A stretch of 64,000 bases of DNA from JBFGFX01 sp965232455 (GTDB lineage Bacteria; Pseudomonadota; Gammaproteobacteria; Steroidobacterales; Woeseiaceae): positions 3,720,001 to 3,784,000 of the forward strand of contig OZ246981.1 of NCBI GenBank assembly GCA_965232455.1. The letters are read 5' to 3'. The notes under the pieces are model-generated. The model made no database searches. It worked only from the letters and a program-made list of their open reading frames with translations, and had not been told where the DNA came from. A program made the translations under genes and the position numbers. This document shows positions 1 to 7,869 of the stretch, piece by piece (within the stretch, counting starts at the first letter, position 1; every line of letters begins with the position of its first letter).

Positions 1-740
1 GTAACGAAGTCGGGGAGATTCAGGCCCAGGCCCGCGATCAGCTGATTGAGACCGATGCCGAGACCGACGCTGAGCGCAATGATGAGAATGGCGTTCAGCA
101 TGTGCTGATAGTTCACCGGTGCGATTTTCAGCTCATGCGGTACACCGACGGTCAGTTCGGGGTCCAGGCTGGGCTCGAGGCCGTGCCGGGTGATCAGGAA
201 TTTTGCAATCGGCCCGCCGATGACGCCGCCCAGTATCAGTCCGAACGTGGCGCAGGCGATGCCGACCTCCATGGCGTTGCTGATGCCGTAGTCGGAAACG
301 AATCTCGGCGCCCAGGCGATGGCGGTGCCGTGCCCTCCACTCAGCGAAACCGAGCCGCCGATGACGCCCATTTCCAGCGGCTGCCCCGTAAGCCGCGCGG
401 CCGCGAGGCCGGTAAAGTTCTGAATGAAAAGATACGCGATCGCGATAACCAGGAGTATCAGCAGCGGCTTGCCGCCACGCAGGAGCGTGGAGAACTTGGA
501 CGAAAGGCCAATCGTCGTGAAAAACACCACCAACAGGGTGTCTCGGAGGTGTAACGCGAACCGGACTTCGACGTCCGTTGCCACATAAAGCGCGCCGAGC
601 AAAGCCGAGGCGATCAGACCGCCGGAGACCGGCTCGGGAATGTTGAACTCGCGCAGGAAAGCGATTTTACCCGTCAGGTACTTGCCGAGAAAAAGGACGA
701 GGACTGCTGCGATGGTCGTTTGCCGGGGGTCGAGCTCCAT
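1..740 (-). CDS. gltS: sodium/glutamate symporter GltS, partial (C-terminus outside window)
   Basis: This inner-membrane secondary transporter of the ESS family takes up glutamate with Na+. Reading back from the ATG at 740, the protein begins MELDPRQTTIAAVLVLFLGK. It continues through NIPEPVSGGLIA and GGSVSLSGGHGTAIAWAP, both hallmark GltS segments (the GGHGT stretch is part of the reentrant pore loop). Several hydrophobic helices are visible. About 246 residues are present, against roughly 400 in the family, so the C-terminal half lies before base 1. It ends 30 bp downstream of the start of the window's first MFS gene region and shares its strand, so co-transcription with that gene is possible but not shown. 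Identification is from remembered family sequence, not a search. Confidence 0.9.
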   Translation of the reverse strand, partial: MELDPRQTTIAAVLVLFLGKYLTGKIAFLREFNIPEPVSGGLIASALLGALYVATDVEVRFALHLRDTLLVVFFTTIGLSSKFSTLLRGGKPLLILLVIAIAYLFIQNFTGLAAARLTGQPLEMGVIGGSVSLSGGHGTAIAWAPRFVSDYGISNAMEVGIACATFGLILGGVIGGPIAKFLITRHGLEPSLDPELTVGVPHELKIAPVNYQHMLNAILIIALSVGLGIGLNQLIAGLGLNLPDFV

Positions 741-770
741 CAACGCTTACTCTCAGTAACGGAATCGGGC

Positions 771-2369
771 TCAGTCGCCCGAGGAATCGGAACCGATTCC
801 CGACGCCGGCCCGCCCCCGTGAGGACGCTCTTTCGGAAGAAACCACATCGCGACGAGCGCCGCAAGCAGCGCCCAGACGGCCGCCAGGCCCATCGAAATG
901 CCGTACGCATGCAGAAATGCCGCCTCAAACGCGCCGCGCCGCGGATCGCCGACGTCCGGCAGCACGCCGAATCGCTCGTTGGCCATCGATCCGGCGGCCT
1001 GGATATCGCTCGCAAAAAGCACGCTCGCGGTGGCGCCGACTAAGGCGACGGCGAACAGTCCGGCCAGGCGGCTGGCCGCATTGTTGACGCCGGACGCCGC
1101 CCCAACCTGCCGGTCGGGCGCGGCGTTCATGACCGCGGTGGACAGCGGAGCAACCACCATCGCCATACCGAGCGACATCAGCACAATCGGGATCACGACA
1201 CCGAACCACAGGCTGGAAAGTCCGAGCGCGAGGATGCCCGTCGCCGTTGCCGTGACCAACGACCCCAACGCCAAAGGCCGCCGTGGACCGACCCGGTCCG
1301 CCCAGTCGCCTGCGAATCGCGACAGCGTGCCGATGATCACACCGATCGGCAGCAATACCAGGCCCACCTCGGTCGCTGACAGCGCGCGCCGCTCGATCAG
1401 CTCGAACGGCAGCAAAAACAGCGCAGCACTCAACGCGCCGTAGAGAAACAGAGTCATGACGTTAGCGCCCGAGAAAATGCGATTGCGAAACAGGGACAAG
1501 GGCATCAACGGCTCCGCGAGACCGGCTTCGGTCCGCAGGAACAAGACCAGAGCGGCCAGACCGACGACCAACATAGCGGCGGGCAACGCGAACGCGCTCG
1601 AATCTTCCGCGAAAAGCGTCAGGCTCACGGTCAGCAGACCGAACGCGCCGACGGCCAGACCGCCGCCGAGCCAGTCGAGGCTACCCGACGTGTTCTCGTC
1701 ACGGCTTTCCGGCACGTAGCTGAACGTCAACCCGACGGCCAGGGCCGACAGGGGTAAATTGATCCAGAACACGGCGCGCCAGTCGAACGCGTCGATCAGA
1801 ATGCCGCCCAGCGGCGGTCCTAACGCCGTCGTGATTGCCGACGCGCCGGCCCAGACGCCGATGGCGCGACCGCGGACGTCCTTTGGGAAGGACGCCGCTA
1901 TGATCGCCAGGCTTTGCGGCACCAGCAACGCAGCGCCGACGCCCTTCGCGCAGCGCGCGGCAATGAGCGTCCCGACGTCCGGCGCCAGCGCGCAACCGAG
2001 TGACGCGGCGGCAAAAACCACGAGTCCGATCAGGAAGACTTTGCGCCGGCCGAAGCGATCGCCGGCGGCGCCGCCAACCAGAATCAGACCGCCGAGGAGC
2101 AACGCGTAGCCGTTTACGACCCACTGGAGGGCCCCAAACCCGGTGTTCAGATCCTGCTGAATGGACGGCAAAGCAATCGACACGATCGATCCGTCGATGA
2201 ACGCCATCGCCGAGGCGATGATCGTCGCAGCGAGCACAAACGGACGCGCTCGCTCCGCGCAGGGAGATCCGCCGGGCAGATCGTGAGCCGGCCCCCCGTC
2301 CGGACACAGCGGACGATGAATGCTTCCTCCGCGCCCGTTCACGCGCTGGGGCCCATTATCCGCGGGCAC
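771..2369 (-). CDS. MFS drug:H+ antiporter, DHA2 (EmrB/QacA) type
   Basis: A predicted 532-residue inner-membrane efflux pump. The length and roughly 14 hydrophobic segments fit the DHA2 family rather than 12-helix MFS proteins. Typical motifs are visible: FIDGSIVSIALPSIQQDL in helix 1, GDRFGRRKVF in the loop between helices 2 and 3 (motif A), and a helix-5 stretch AITTALGPPLGGIL (motif C, diagnostic of antiporters). The reading frame opens with a GTG at 2369. The first 40 residues are polar and unlike the family, so the true start may lie further in, just before the segment FVLAATIIASAMAFIDGS. Substrate cannot be told from sequence. It follows another MFS gene on the same strand by 45 bp, so the two may share a transcript. 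Confidence 0.85.
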   Translation of the reverse strand: MPADNGPQRVNGRGGSIHRPLCPDGGPAHDLPGGSPCAERARPFVLAATIIASAMAFIDGSIVSIALPSIQQDLNTGFGALQWVVNGYALLLGGLILVGGAAGDRFGRRKVFLIGLVVFAAASLGCALAPDVGTLIAARCAKGVGAALLVPQSLAIIAASFPKDVRGRAIGVWAGASAITTALGPPLGGILIDAFDWRAVFWINLPLSALAVGLTFSYVPESRDENTSGSLDWLGGGLAVGAFGLLTVSLTLFAEDSSAFALPAAMLVVGLAALVLFLRTEAGLAEPLMPLSLFRNRIFSGANVMTLFLYGALSAALFLLPFELIERRALSATEVGLVLLPIGVIIGTLSRFAGDWADRVGPRRPLALGSLVTATATGILALGLSSLWFGVVIPIVLMSLGMAMVVAPLSTAVMNAAPDRQVGAASGVNNAASRLAGLFAVALVGATASVLFASDIQAAGSMANERFGVLPDVGDPRRGAFEAAFLHAYGISMGLAAVWALLAALVAMWFLPKERPHGGGPASGIGSDSSGD

Positions 2370-2414
2370 ATGTGGATATGTCCGGGTGCACGCGTGGGGG
2401 GTGGAGACCGGCGA

Positions 2415-3704
2415 TCAGGACACGCCGGTCGCTTCCGCCCGGGCCGCCTTTTTTTGCGGCAGCTTTTTCCCCCGCCTGCGCGTAACGAGCCAATGCGAGG
2501 GGCGTACCGGTAGCAGGATGATGGCGGCGAATAACGCAAGCCCCGCGCAAACGACGAACGGGATCACGTACGACCCGGTCACTCCGTGCAGACGACCGAC
2601 CAGCCAGGGCCCGACCGCAAAGCCGACCGCCACGAACGACGTGTAGATGCCGAGCAGGAAGCCGAGGTTCCTGAGCCCGAACACGTGTTTCGACAGCACG
2701 GCGGAATCCAGCAGAACGCCGGCATGACCGACAGCGCGCAGCACGATAAAAAGGGAGAAAATGACGGGATTGACCACAAACAGCGCGGTCAGCGCCGCAA
2801 CCGCCAGCACGACGTACATCAGCGATACGCCGCGCGCCGACAGCCGGTCGAACACACCGCCCACGAATATGCGGGCAAAAACGCCGACCAGGCCCATTGC
2901 GCTGATCCCCGCCGCGACGGTCGCCGGCGCCATGCCGAGATCGAGCTGAAGATACAGGACCTGGTGCTGGAGAAAGGCCTGATCGACGACCGCCGCACTG
3001 AACACCGCGAGCGCAATGAGCCAGAAACGGCTTTGGCTCATCAGCTCGGCGAGGAGCTTCCAGGACACGGCGGCCTCGGCGGACTTGGTCTCGGTTGAGC
3101 CGACGGACGTCAGTTGGTCATCGCGCGTGCAGAAAAACAGCAGCGGCAAGGCGACAAACCAGGTTCCGGCGCTCAGGATCGCCGCCGCCGCGCGCCAGCC
3201 GTACTCGGAAATCAGCGGCATGATAATCAGCGGCGTAAGCGTGGCGCCGAGTGAGGTGCTGAGCATCGCGACGCTCATGGCGGTGCCCTGCGATACGTGA
3301 AAATTCCTCGCAACCAGTACTTTCACGGAGACGATGATGCCGGTGCCGGACACCCCCAACATCACGCCGACGAAATAATAAACCGCGAGGTCCGGCACCC
3401 AGAGAAAACTGAGCATCGCGATCCCGCCGAGCACCGACAGCATGATCAGGCCCGTGCGCACGCCGATCAGGTCGACGACTCGTCCGATGATCATCGCGGC
3501 GATGGCGCCGGCGGCATATTTTGCCGATGCGATCAGCGTCACCTCTTCGCGCGACCAGCCAAACTCGTCGATAATCGGCCCGTACAAGAACGGCAGAGCG
3601 AAAACCGGCGCGCTGAACGCAAACAGCAGGCACATGAACGCCGAAGCCAGGATCGGCCAGTTTTCGCGAAATTCGCGCAGAAAAATGGAATTGCTCAGGT
3701 TCAT
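2415..3704 (-). CDS. MFS transporter, monocarboxylate/oxalate-formate-antiporter-like
   Basis: A 429-residue, 12-helix major facilitator protein in the inner membrane. The order of helix 1 (FALPFLYGPIIDEFGWSREE) followed by a loop with GRVVDLIGVRTGL is typical of the OFA/MCT-like subgroup, whose members carry small organic acids; the substrate here is not determinable. The C-terminus is strongly basic (RRRGKKLPQKKAARAE). The ATG at 3704 is followed by MNLSNSIFLREFRENWP, a normal cytoplasmic lead-in. The gene lies upstream of the DHA2 pump on the same strand with a 45-bp gap. The 299 bp upstream, shared divergently with the lysine-rich protein gene, must hold its promoter. Confidence 0.85.
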   Translation of the reverse strand: MNLSNSIFLREFRENWPILASAFMCLLFAFSAPVFALPFLYGPIIDEFGWSREEVTLIASAKYAAGAIAAMIIGRVVDLIGVRTGLIMLSVLGGIAMLSFLWVPDLAVYYFVGVMLGVSGTGIIVSVKVLVARNFHVSQGTAMSVAMLSTSLGATLTPLIIMPLISEYGWRAAAAILSAGTWFVALPLLFFCTRDDQLTSVGSTETKSAEAAVSWKLLAELMSQSRFWLIALAVFSAAVVDQAFLQHQVLYLQLDLGMAPATVAAGISAMGLVGVFARIFVGGVFDRLSARGVSLMYVVLAVAALTALFVVNPVIFSLFIVLRAVGHAGVLLDSAVLSKHVFGLRNLGFLLGIYTSFVAVGFAVGPWLVGRLHGVTGSYVIPFVVCAGLALFAAIILLPVRPSHWLVTRRRGKKLPQKKAARAEATGVS

Positions 3705-4003
3705 TGCAGCACTCTGAACATCAGTTCCCAGTCTACCTCGAACCGGCGGCCGAGGTGACTATATAGATCGCATTTGTGGAGTTTCAGCGGCAACCAATCG
3801 TGTTACGCTGCGGTTAATCGGAGCAAATCAGCGTCAATCGACCGATAACCGTGATTTTGTGCGTCCGGTCACTCGAGCAGCGATTCCCGCGAGCCGGCAA
3901 TCCGCGTGCAAACTACATACATCGTCCATTGGTAACAACTGCTAGTCTACACTGGCTGTAGAAACGACCGAGCCCCCAAAGCGAACGAAAAAAGGAGAAA
4001 ATA

Positions 4004-4648
4004 GTGGCCACGAGAGGAGCCAAAAAAACAACCCGCAAGAAGAGAACCGCCGCCAAAACCAAAAAACGGACGGCAAAAAAGTCCGCGGCGAAAACCCGCA
4101 GGAAAACCACCAAAAAAGCCGCGGCGAAACGCAAAGTAGCCAAAAAGAAGAAGGTTACCAAGAAAAAGGCCGCCAAAAAGAAAGCGGCCAAGAAGAAAAA
4201 GAAGGTAGCCAAGAAGAAGAAAGCCGCGAAAAAGAAAAAAGCGACCCGGAAGAAAGCCGCCAAGAAAAAACGCGCCGGCGCCGGCGTGGCCGCGATCGAG
4301 GCCCGGCTCGAGGTCCACCTCGATCAGGTGACGAAGCAGCTGGCCGAGGCGCGCCGCTACGTCGACGACGAAATCGGCAAGCGCCTCTCCGGCCATCTGG
4401 CGGAGGTTCGCGAATACGCCGACAAGGAACTCGCCAAGCAGCGGAAGAATATCGACGAAGTCCTCAAGACCGCGAGAAAAGAGCAGAAGGAGATCAGCGC
4501 CAAGCTCAGCGAGTTCATCGAGGAGCACGACACTTTCAAGGAGATCACGGACAGTATCGCGGAAACGGCCAAAGATCTGGAAGAGCGCGTCAAAACGGCG
4601 ATATCGAAGTTCGTCGAGAGGGACGGGAAAGACGACGACCGCCACTAG
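4004..4648 (+). CDS. lysine-rich histone-H1-like protein with C-terminal coiled coil
   Basis: A 214-residue protein with two unlike halves. Residues 1 to about 91 are almost entirely Lys, Ala, Arg and Thr in repeats of the KKAAKKK/KKVAKKK type. This is the composition of eukaryotic H1 tails and of bacterial AlgP/Hc-like DNA-binding proteins. Residues 92 to 214 are amphipathic, charged and heptad-like (ARLEVHLDQVTKQLAEARRY onward), suggesting a helical coiled coil. The GTG start at 4004 has a clear ribosome site (AAAGGAG about 8 bases upstream). Likely role: nucleoid compaction or nucleic-acid binding with self-association through the coiled coil (inference). A strong terminator follows directly, so it is probably monocistronic. 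Confidence 0.8.
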   Translation: MATRGAKKTTRKKRTAAKTKKRTAKKSAAKTRRKTTKKAAAKRKVAKKKKVTKKKAAKKKAAKKKKKVAKKKKAAKKKKATRKKAAKKKRAGAGVAAIEARLEVHLDQVTKQLAEARRYVDDEIGKRLSGHLAEVREYADKELAKQRKNIDEVLKTARKEQKEISAKLSEFIEEHDTFKEITDSIAETAKDLEERVKTAISKFVERDGKDDDRH

Positions 4649-4660
4649 ACACTAAGCGGT

Positions 4661-4718
4661 AAGGCGCCCCCGACCAGGCCGATTCGGCAGACGCCTGTCG
4701 GTTGGGCGCCTTTGTTTT
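4661..4718 (+). terminator. rho-independent terminator of the H1-like gene
   Basis: Bases 4661-4669 (AAGGCGCCC) pair perfectly with 4704-4712 (GGGCGCCTT). An inner arm CCGAC (4670-4674) pairs with GTCGG (4697-4701), and a TTTGTTTT tract follows the stem. It starts 12 bases after the stop codon. Its position argues that the next gene starts after 4718. Confidence 0.85.
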
Positions 4719-4746
4719 GCGAGCGAAAAAACGGCGGATACGCGAT

Positions 4747-7185
4747 TTGAAATATCTCAAAGTCGCAGCAATGATTCTTCTGGCCGCGGCTATCGTCGCG
4801 GTCGCTGTTGCCTACCTGCGCCGCGATTCGATCGCACGTGACATCGCGAACGCCGTCCTCGAGGGGCAGGACGTCACCGTTAGCGATTTGTCCGTCAACT
4901 TCATACAAACCGATCGCATCGAGTTCTCCAACATCGTGTTACGGAGCGCCGACGGCGCCGAAATCGAAATCTCCGGCCTCTCTTTCCCTTTGAGTTTTCC
5001 CAGCGTGACTCCGGAGCACGTTTCCATCGAGGAGCTGCGCATTCGGCCGGCGGCGGATGACGGCGAACCGGCCCGCTACGGAGAGGCGCTACGAACCGTG
5101 CTGAACCTGCCCGACGAGTTGCCGAGCACGGCGGTCACCATCGCACGGCTGTCGGTTCCGGACACGCCGACGGTGACCGGTATCGTCTGGGCGGTTGCCG
5201 ACCGTATGCAAAGACTGTCGTTCAATGTCGCATCGGTAAACGGTCTCGTCGAGATCGAACGCTCCGACGGCGATGAACACCGCCTCATGGCACAGGCCGG
5301 CACCGCGGCCGGCGGCGACGTTCTGACGCTGGCGTTCGACGTGGCGGACGATGGCGACCTCATCGTGCTCGACGGCCCCGTAACCGCCCGCATCGCGCCC
5401 CTGCTGGCGGCGCTCGAGACCCTGGAAATTGTGCCCGTGAGTATCGAATTTGCCGAGGCAGCGCTTACCGGGACAACAACCATACGGGTGCCGAACAGCG
5501 GGCCGATAGCCGCGCAGACCCGCATTTCGGTCGGCGATCAGGCGGAACTGCGGTATCGCGCAAACGACGGGCCCGGCGTTGACGTGCGGCTTGTCGAATC
5601 CGATTCCATCCAAGTAGACGTCGAGCTGCCGTCGTTCGAGTGGTCCGCCAGCGCGAACCGGCTCGAACTGGCGCTGAATATCGGCCCGGTCGGCAATTTG
5701 CCGCTGCGCGTTGGACAACTCGAATGCCGCTCGACCTCCGCATGCGGCGCCGACTTCGAGGTCGAGGCGGCTGATTTGCGGCTGCCGGGACTGGAGGTCG
5801 GACGAGCGGATATCGCCGCGTCGATCAGAATCCCGACAGCGCCGCCGCTGGTCGTCGACGTCGCCCCGGAACTCGTACTGAGTCTGAGCGAGGTGAAGAG
5901 CGCCGCCATGTCCGTCGATTCTATCGAGGCGGGTGCGTTCTCCGGTGCACGATTCACCGTCGGCGACGGAACCTGGGCGATTGCCGCGGAGGCGCTCGAG
6001 CTGACGCTAAACGGATTGACAGAGGGCGAAAACCTGCGCGTAACGAGTCCCGTCTCTTTGACGGATATGCGGGTCGAGGACAGCGCCGCGTCCGTTCAGG
6101 CGGACGTTTTGATACCCGTCGGCGCGGGCACGTTGGGCCTGCGGTCGTACAATCTGCCCATGCCGGGCGTCTCGGGCAAGCTGACTCGCGGCAACGACAG
6201 AATCCTCGGGGCGTTCGACCTGTCGGGCGGTACCGACTCACTCACCGGGACAATACGCGCCGGCTACGATGAGTCGATCGGGAACTTCGAGATCGCAATC
6301 AGGGGCGCAACACTGAATTTCGACGAACGCAGCTTGTCCGCTCGCCTCGCAAGCTGGCCATACACCTGGGACGTCGTTGCGGGAACCTGGGCGATAGACG
6401 CCACCCTGCTCGGGACGACTGACGACTATAGAGGCTCGATGAAACACACGGTGCGAGCGCTTGCCGGCAACTACGGCGACGTCGCGTTTGCCGGCCTCGA
6501 CGGCGACGTCACGATCGACGTCGATTCGCCCGCCTCCTTCACCGCGTCGTCCACGGCGATGGAGCTGGATTTGCTGGACATCGGTCTGCCGCTTGAAAAC
6601 ATCTCGGCCGGATTCTCCCTTGACGGCCACGGCACGCTGCACGTCGACGCGCTGTCGATGTCCGCGCTGGGCGGCCGGATCACCGTCGATCCGTTCCGAT
6701 ACGCCGGAGAGCAGGAGAACCTGTTGCTCGTCAGGCCGCGATCCGTTCAGCTGCAGTTCATGGCGGCCCTGGCAGGATTCGAGACTATAGAGTTGAGCGG
6801 CAGCCTCTCGGGAATGCTGCCGGTCTCCGTGAAGGACGGGAGCATCACCATCACGGACGGCATGCTCGAAAACGACCCGCCAGGCGGCGTTATCCGTTAT
6901 CGCTCGGATGCGGCGATCGCAGCGGAGGCGCCGCAAACCGGTCTGGACATTGCGACCACGGCGCTGGCCAATTTCGAGTTCGACTCGTTGACGTCGGACG
7001 TCAACTATTCGGCCGACGGAGACCTGACGTTGCAGATGCGGCTGACCGGCGTCAATCCCGACTATGACGCCAACCAGCCCATCAATCTCAACCTCGGTGT
7101 CGAGAACAACATCCCGGAGTTGCTGCGCAGCCTGCAGGCGATCCGGTCGATTGAGGACGTCCTCGAACGCGGGACACAGAATTAG
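4747..7185 (+). CDS. ydbH: YdbH-family AsmA-like intermembrane lipid-transport protein
   Basis: A large envelope protein (about 812 residues) with one N-terminal membrane anchor (MKYLKVAAMILLAAAIVAVA) followed by long, repetitive beta-rich sequence. This is typical of AsmA-like bridge proteins; the family is Pfam DctA-YdbH. In E. coli YdbH forms a periplasmic bridge with the lipoprotein YnbE, with YdbL as a third partner, and takes part in moving phospholipid to the outer membrane redundantly with TamB and YhdP. The same gene order follows here, which strongly supports the call. Start choice: open frame extends back to 4702, but that overlaps the preceding terminator. TTG at 4747 gives a YdbH-like N-terminus; TTG 4717 and ATG 4771 are alternatives. 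The C-terminal region (YDANQPINLNLGVENNIPEL) is the best conserved part. Confidence 0.8.
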   Translation: MKYLKVAAMILLAAAIVAVAVAYLRRDSIARDIANAVLEGQDVTVSDLSVNFIQTDRIEFSNIVLRSADGAEIEISGLSFPLSFPSVTPEHVSIEELRIRPAADDGEPARYGEALRTVLNLPDELPSTAVTIARLSVPDTPTVTGIVWAVADRMQRLSFNVASVNGLVEIERSDGDEHRLMAQAGTAAGGDVLTLAFDVADDGDLIVLDGPVTARIAPLLAALETLEIVPVSIEFAEAALTGTTTIRVPNSGPIAAQTRISVGDQAELRYRANDGPGVDVRLVESDSIQVDVELPSFEWSASANRLELALNIGPVGNLPLRVGQLECRSTSACGADFEVEAADLRLPGLEVGRADIAASIRIPTAPPLVVDVAPELVLSLSEVKSAAMSVDSIEAGAFSGARFTVGDGTWAIAAEALELTLNGLTEGENLRVTSPVSLTDMRVEDSAASVQADVLIPVGAGTLGLRSYNLPMPGVSGKLTRGNDRILGAFDLSGGTDSLTGTIRAGYDESIGNFEIAIRGATLNFDERSLSARLASWPYTWDVVAGTWAIDATLLGTTDDYRGSMKHTVRALAGNYGDVAFAGLDGDVTIDVDSPASFTASSTAMELDLLDIGLPLENISAGFSLDGHGTLHVDALSMSALGGRITVDPFRYAGEQENLLLVRPRSVQLQFMAALAGFETIELSGSLSGMLPVSVKDGSITITDGMLENDPPGGVIRYRSDAAIAAEAPQTGLDIATTALANFEFDSLTSDVNYSADGDLTLQMRLTGVNPDYDANQPINLNLGVENNIPELLRSLQAIRSIEDVLERGTQN

Positions 7186-7258
7186 TCGCTGGCGGTTCCG
7201 CCGTCACGACGCATCGGGTAAGCTCATGCGACAATTGTTATTGAGGTGTTGGGCGGTG

Positions 7259-7444
7259 ATGAAACGAATACTGATAGGTCTTGCGCTGGCCGGACTCGCA
7301 GCCGCCTGCACCCCCACCGTTCGGGTTGAAGCGCCTAAGGAACCCATTGAAATCAATCTGAACGTAAAAATTGAGCACGAGATTCGCGTACAGGTCGACA
7401 AGGAACTGGAAGGGCTGTTTGACGAGGACAGCGACGTATTCTGA
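7259..7444 (+). CDS. ynbE: YnbE-like outer-membrane lipoprotein
   Basis: A 61-residue lipoprotein starting MKRILIGLALAGLAAACTPT. The lipobox LAAAC puts the lipidated cysteine at residue 17. The mature part (VEAPKEPIEINLNVKIEHEI) matches the short YnbE family, which stacks on the C-terminal end of YdbH in the outer membrane by beta-strand pairing. The ATG lies 73 bases after the ydbH stop, with TGAGGTG 15 bases upstream. It is followed after 10 bases by ydbL, so all three are one transcription unit. Confidence 0.88.
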   Translation: MKRILIGLALAGLAAACTPTVRVEAPKEPIEINLNVKIEHEIRVQVDKELEGLFDEDSDVF

Positions 7445-7454
7445 GGGTATTCGC

Positions 7455-7778
7455 ATGAAACGGATTGTTTTGGCGCTCATGTTGTTGTTTTCACTGCAGG
7501 CAGCATGGGCAATCGATCTTCACGAAGCCAAGGCTAGGGGCCTGGTGGGCGAGGCGAACACGGGGTATCTGGCTGCCGTCCGGGCGCCGGCAAACGCCGA
7601 GGTTCGCGCACTGATTTCCAGCGTCAACTCGAAGCGCAGGGCGCAGTTCGAGCAAACCGCCAGGAAAACCAATACAACGGTGGCGCAGGTCAGCTACCGG
7701 TTCTACGAACTGGCCGTGCAACGAACGGCGCCGGGCAACTATTATCAGGACGCACGGGGTAACTGGAAGAAGAAGTAG
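7455..7778 (+). CDS. ydbL: YdbL family periplasmic protein (DUF1318)
   Basis: A 107-residue secreted protein. A cleavable signal peptide (MKRIVLALMLLFSLQAAWAI) precedes the DUF1318 core with conserved AKARGLVGEANTGYLA, then a C-terminus ending YYQDARGNWKKK. In E. coli YdbL is encoded with YdbH and YnbE and is thought to control their bridge assembly; its biochemical activity is unknown. The ATG at 7455 follows TGAGGG about 8 bases upstream. It is the last gene of the three-gene operon. Confidence 0.9.
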   Translation: MKRIVLALMLLFSLQAAWAIDLHEAKARGLVGEANTGYLAAVRAPANAEVRALISSVNSKRRAQFEQTARKTNTTVAQVSYRFYELAVQRTAPGNYYQDARGNWKKK

Positions 7779-7808
7779 AAAAACCAGGCCTGATGACCTT
7801 AGTCCAGT

Positions 7809-7824
7809 CGCCTGACTTCAGGCG
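7809..7824 (+). other. short perfect hairpin after ydbL
   Basis: CGCCTGA (7809-7815) and TCAGGCG (7818-7824) are perfect inverted repeats separated by two bases, 30 bases after the ydbL stop. A second weaker palindrome (CCAGG/CCTGG) follows. There is no T tract, so simple rho-independent termination is not supported. It could be a 3' stabilising structure. Confidence 0.35.
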
Positions 7825-7869
7825 CTCCAGGTCCTGGGGCGTTCTTCAAATCTGTGGGGGAGCTAAACC

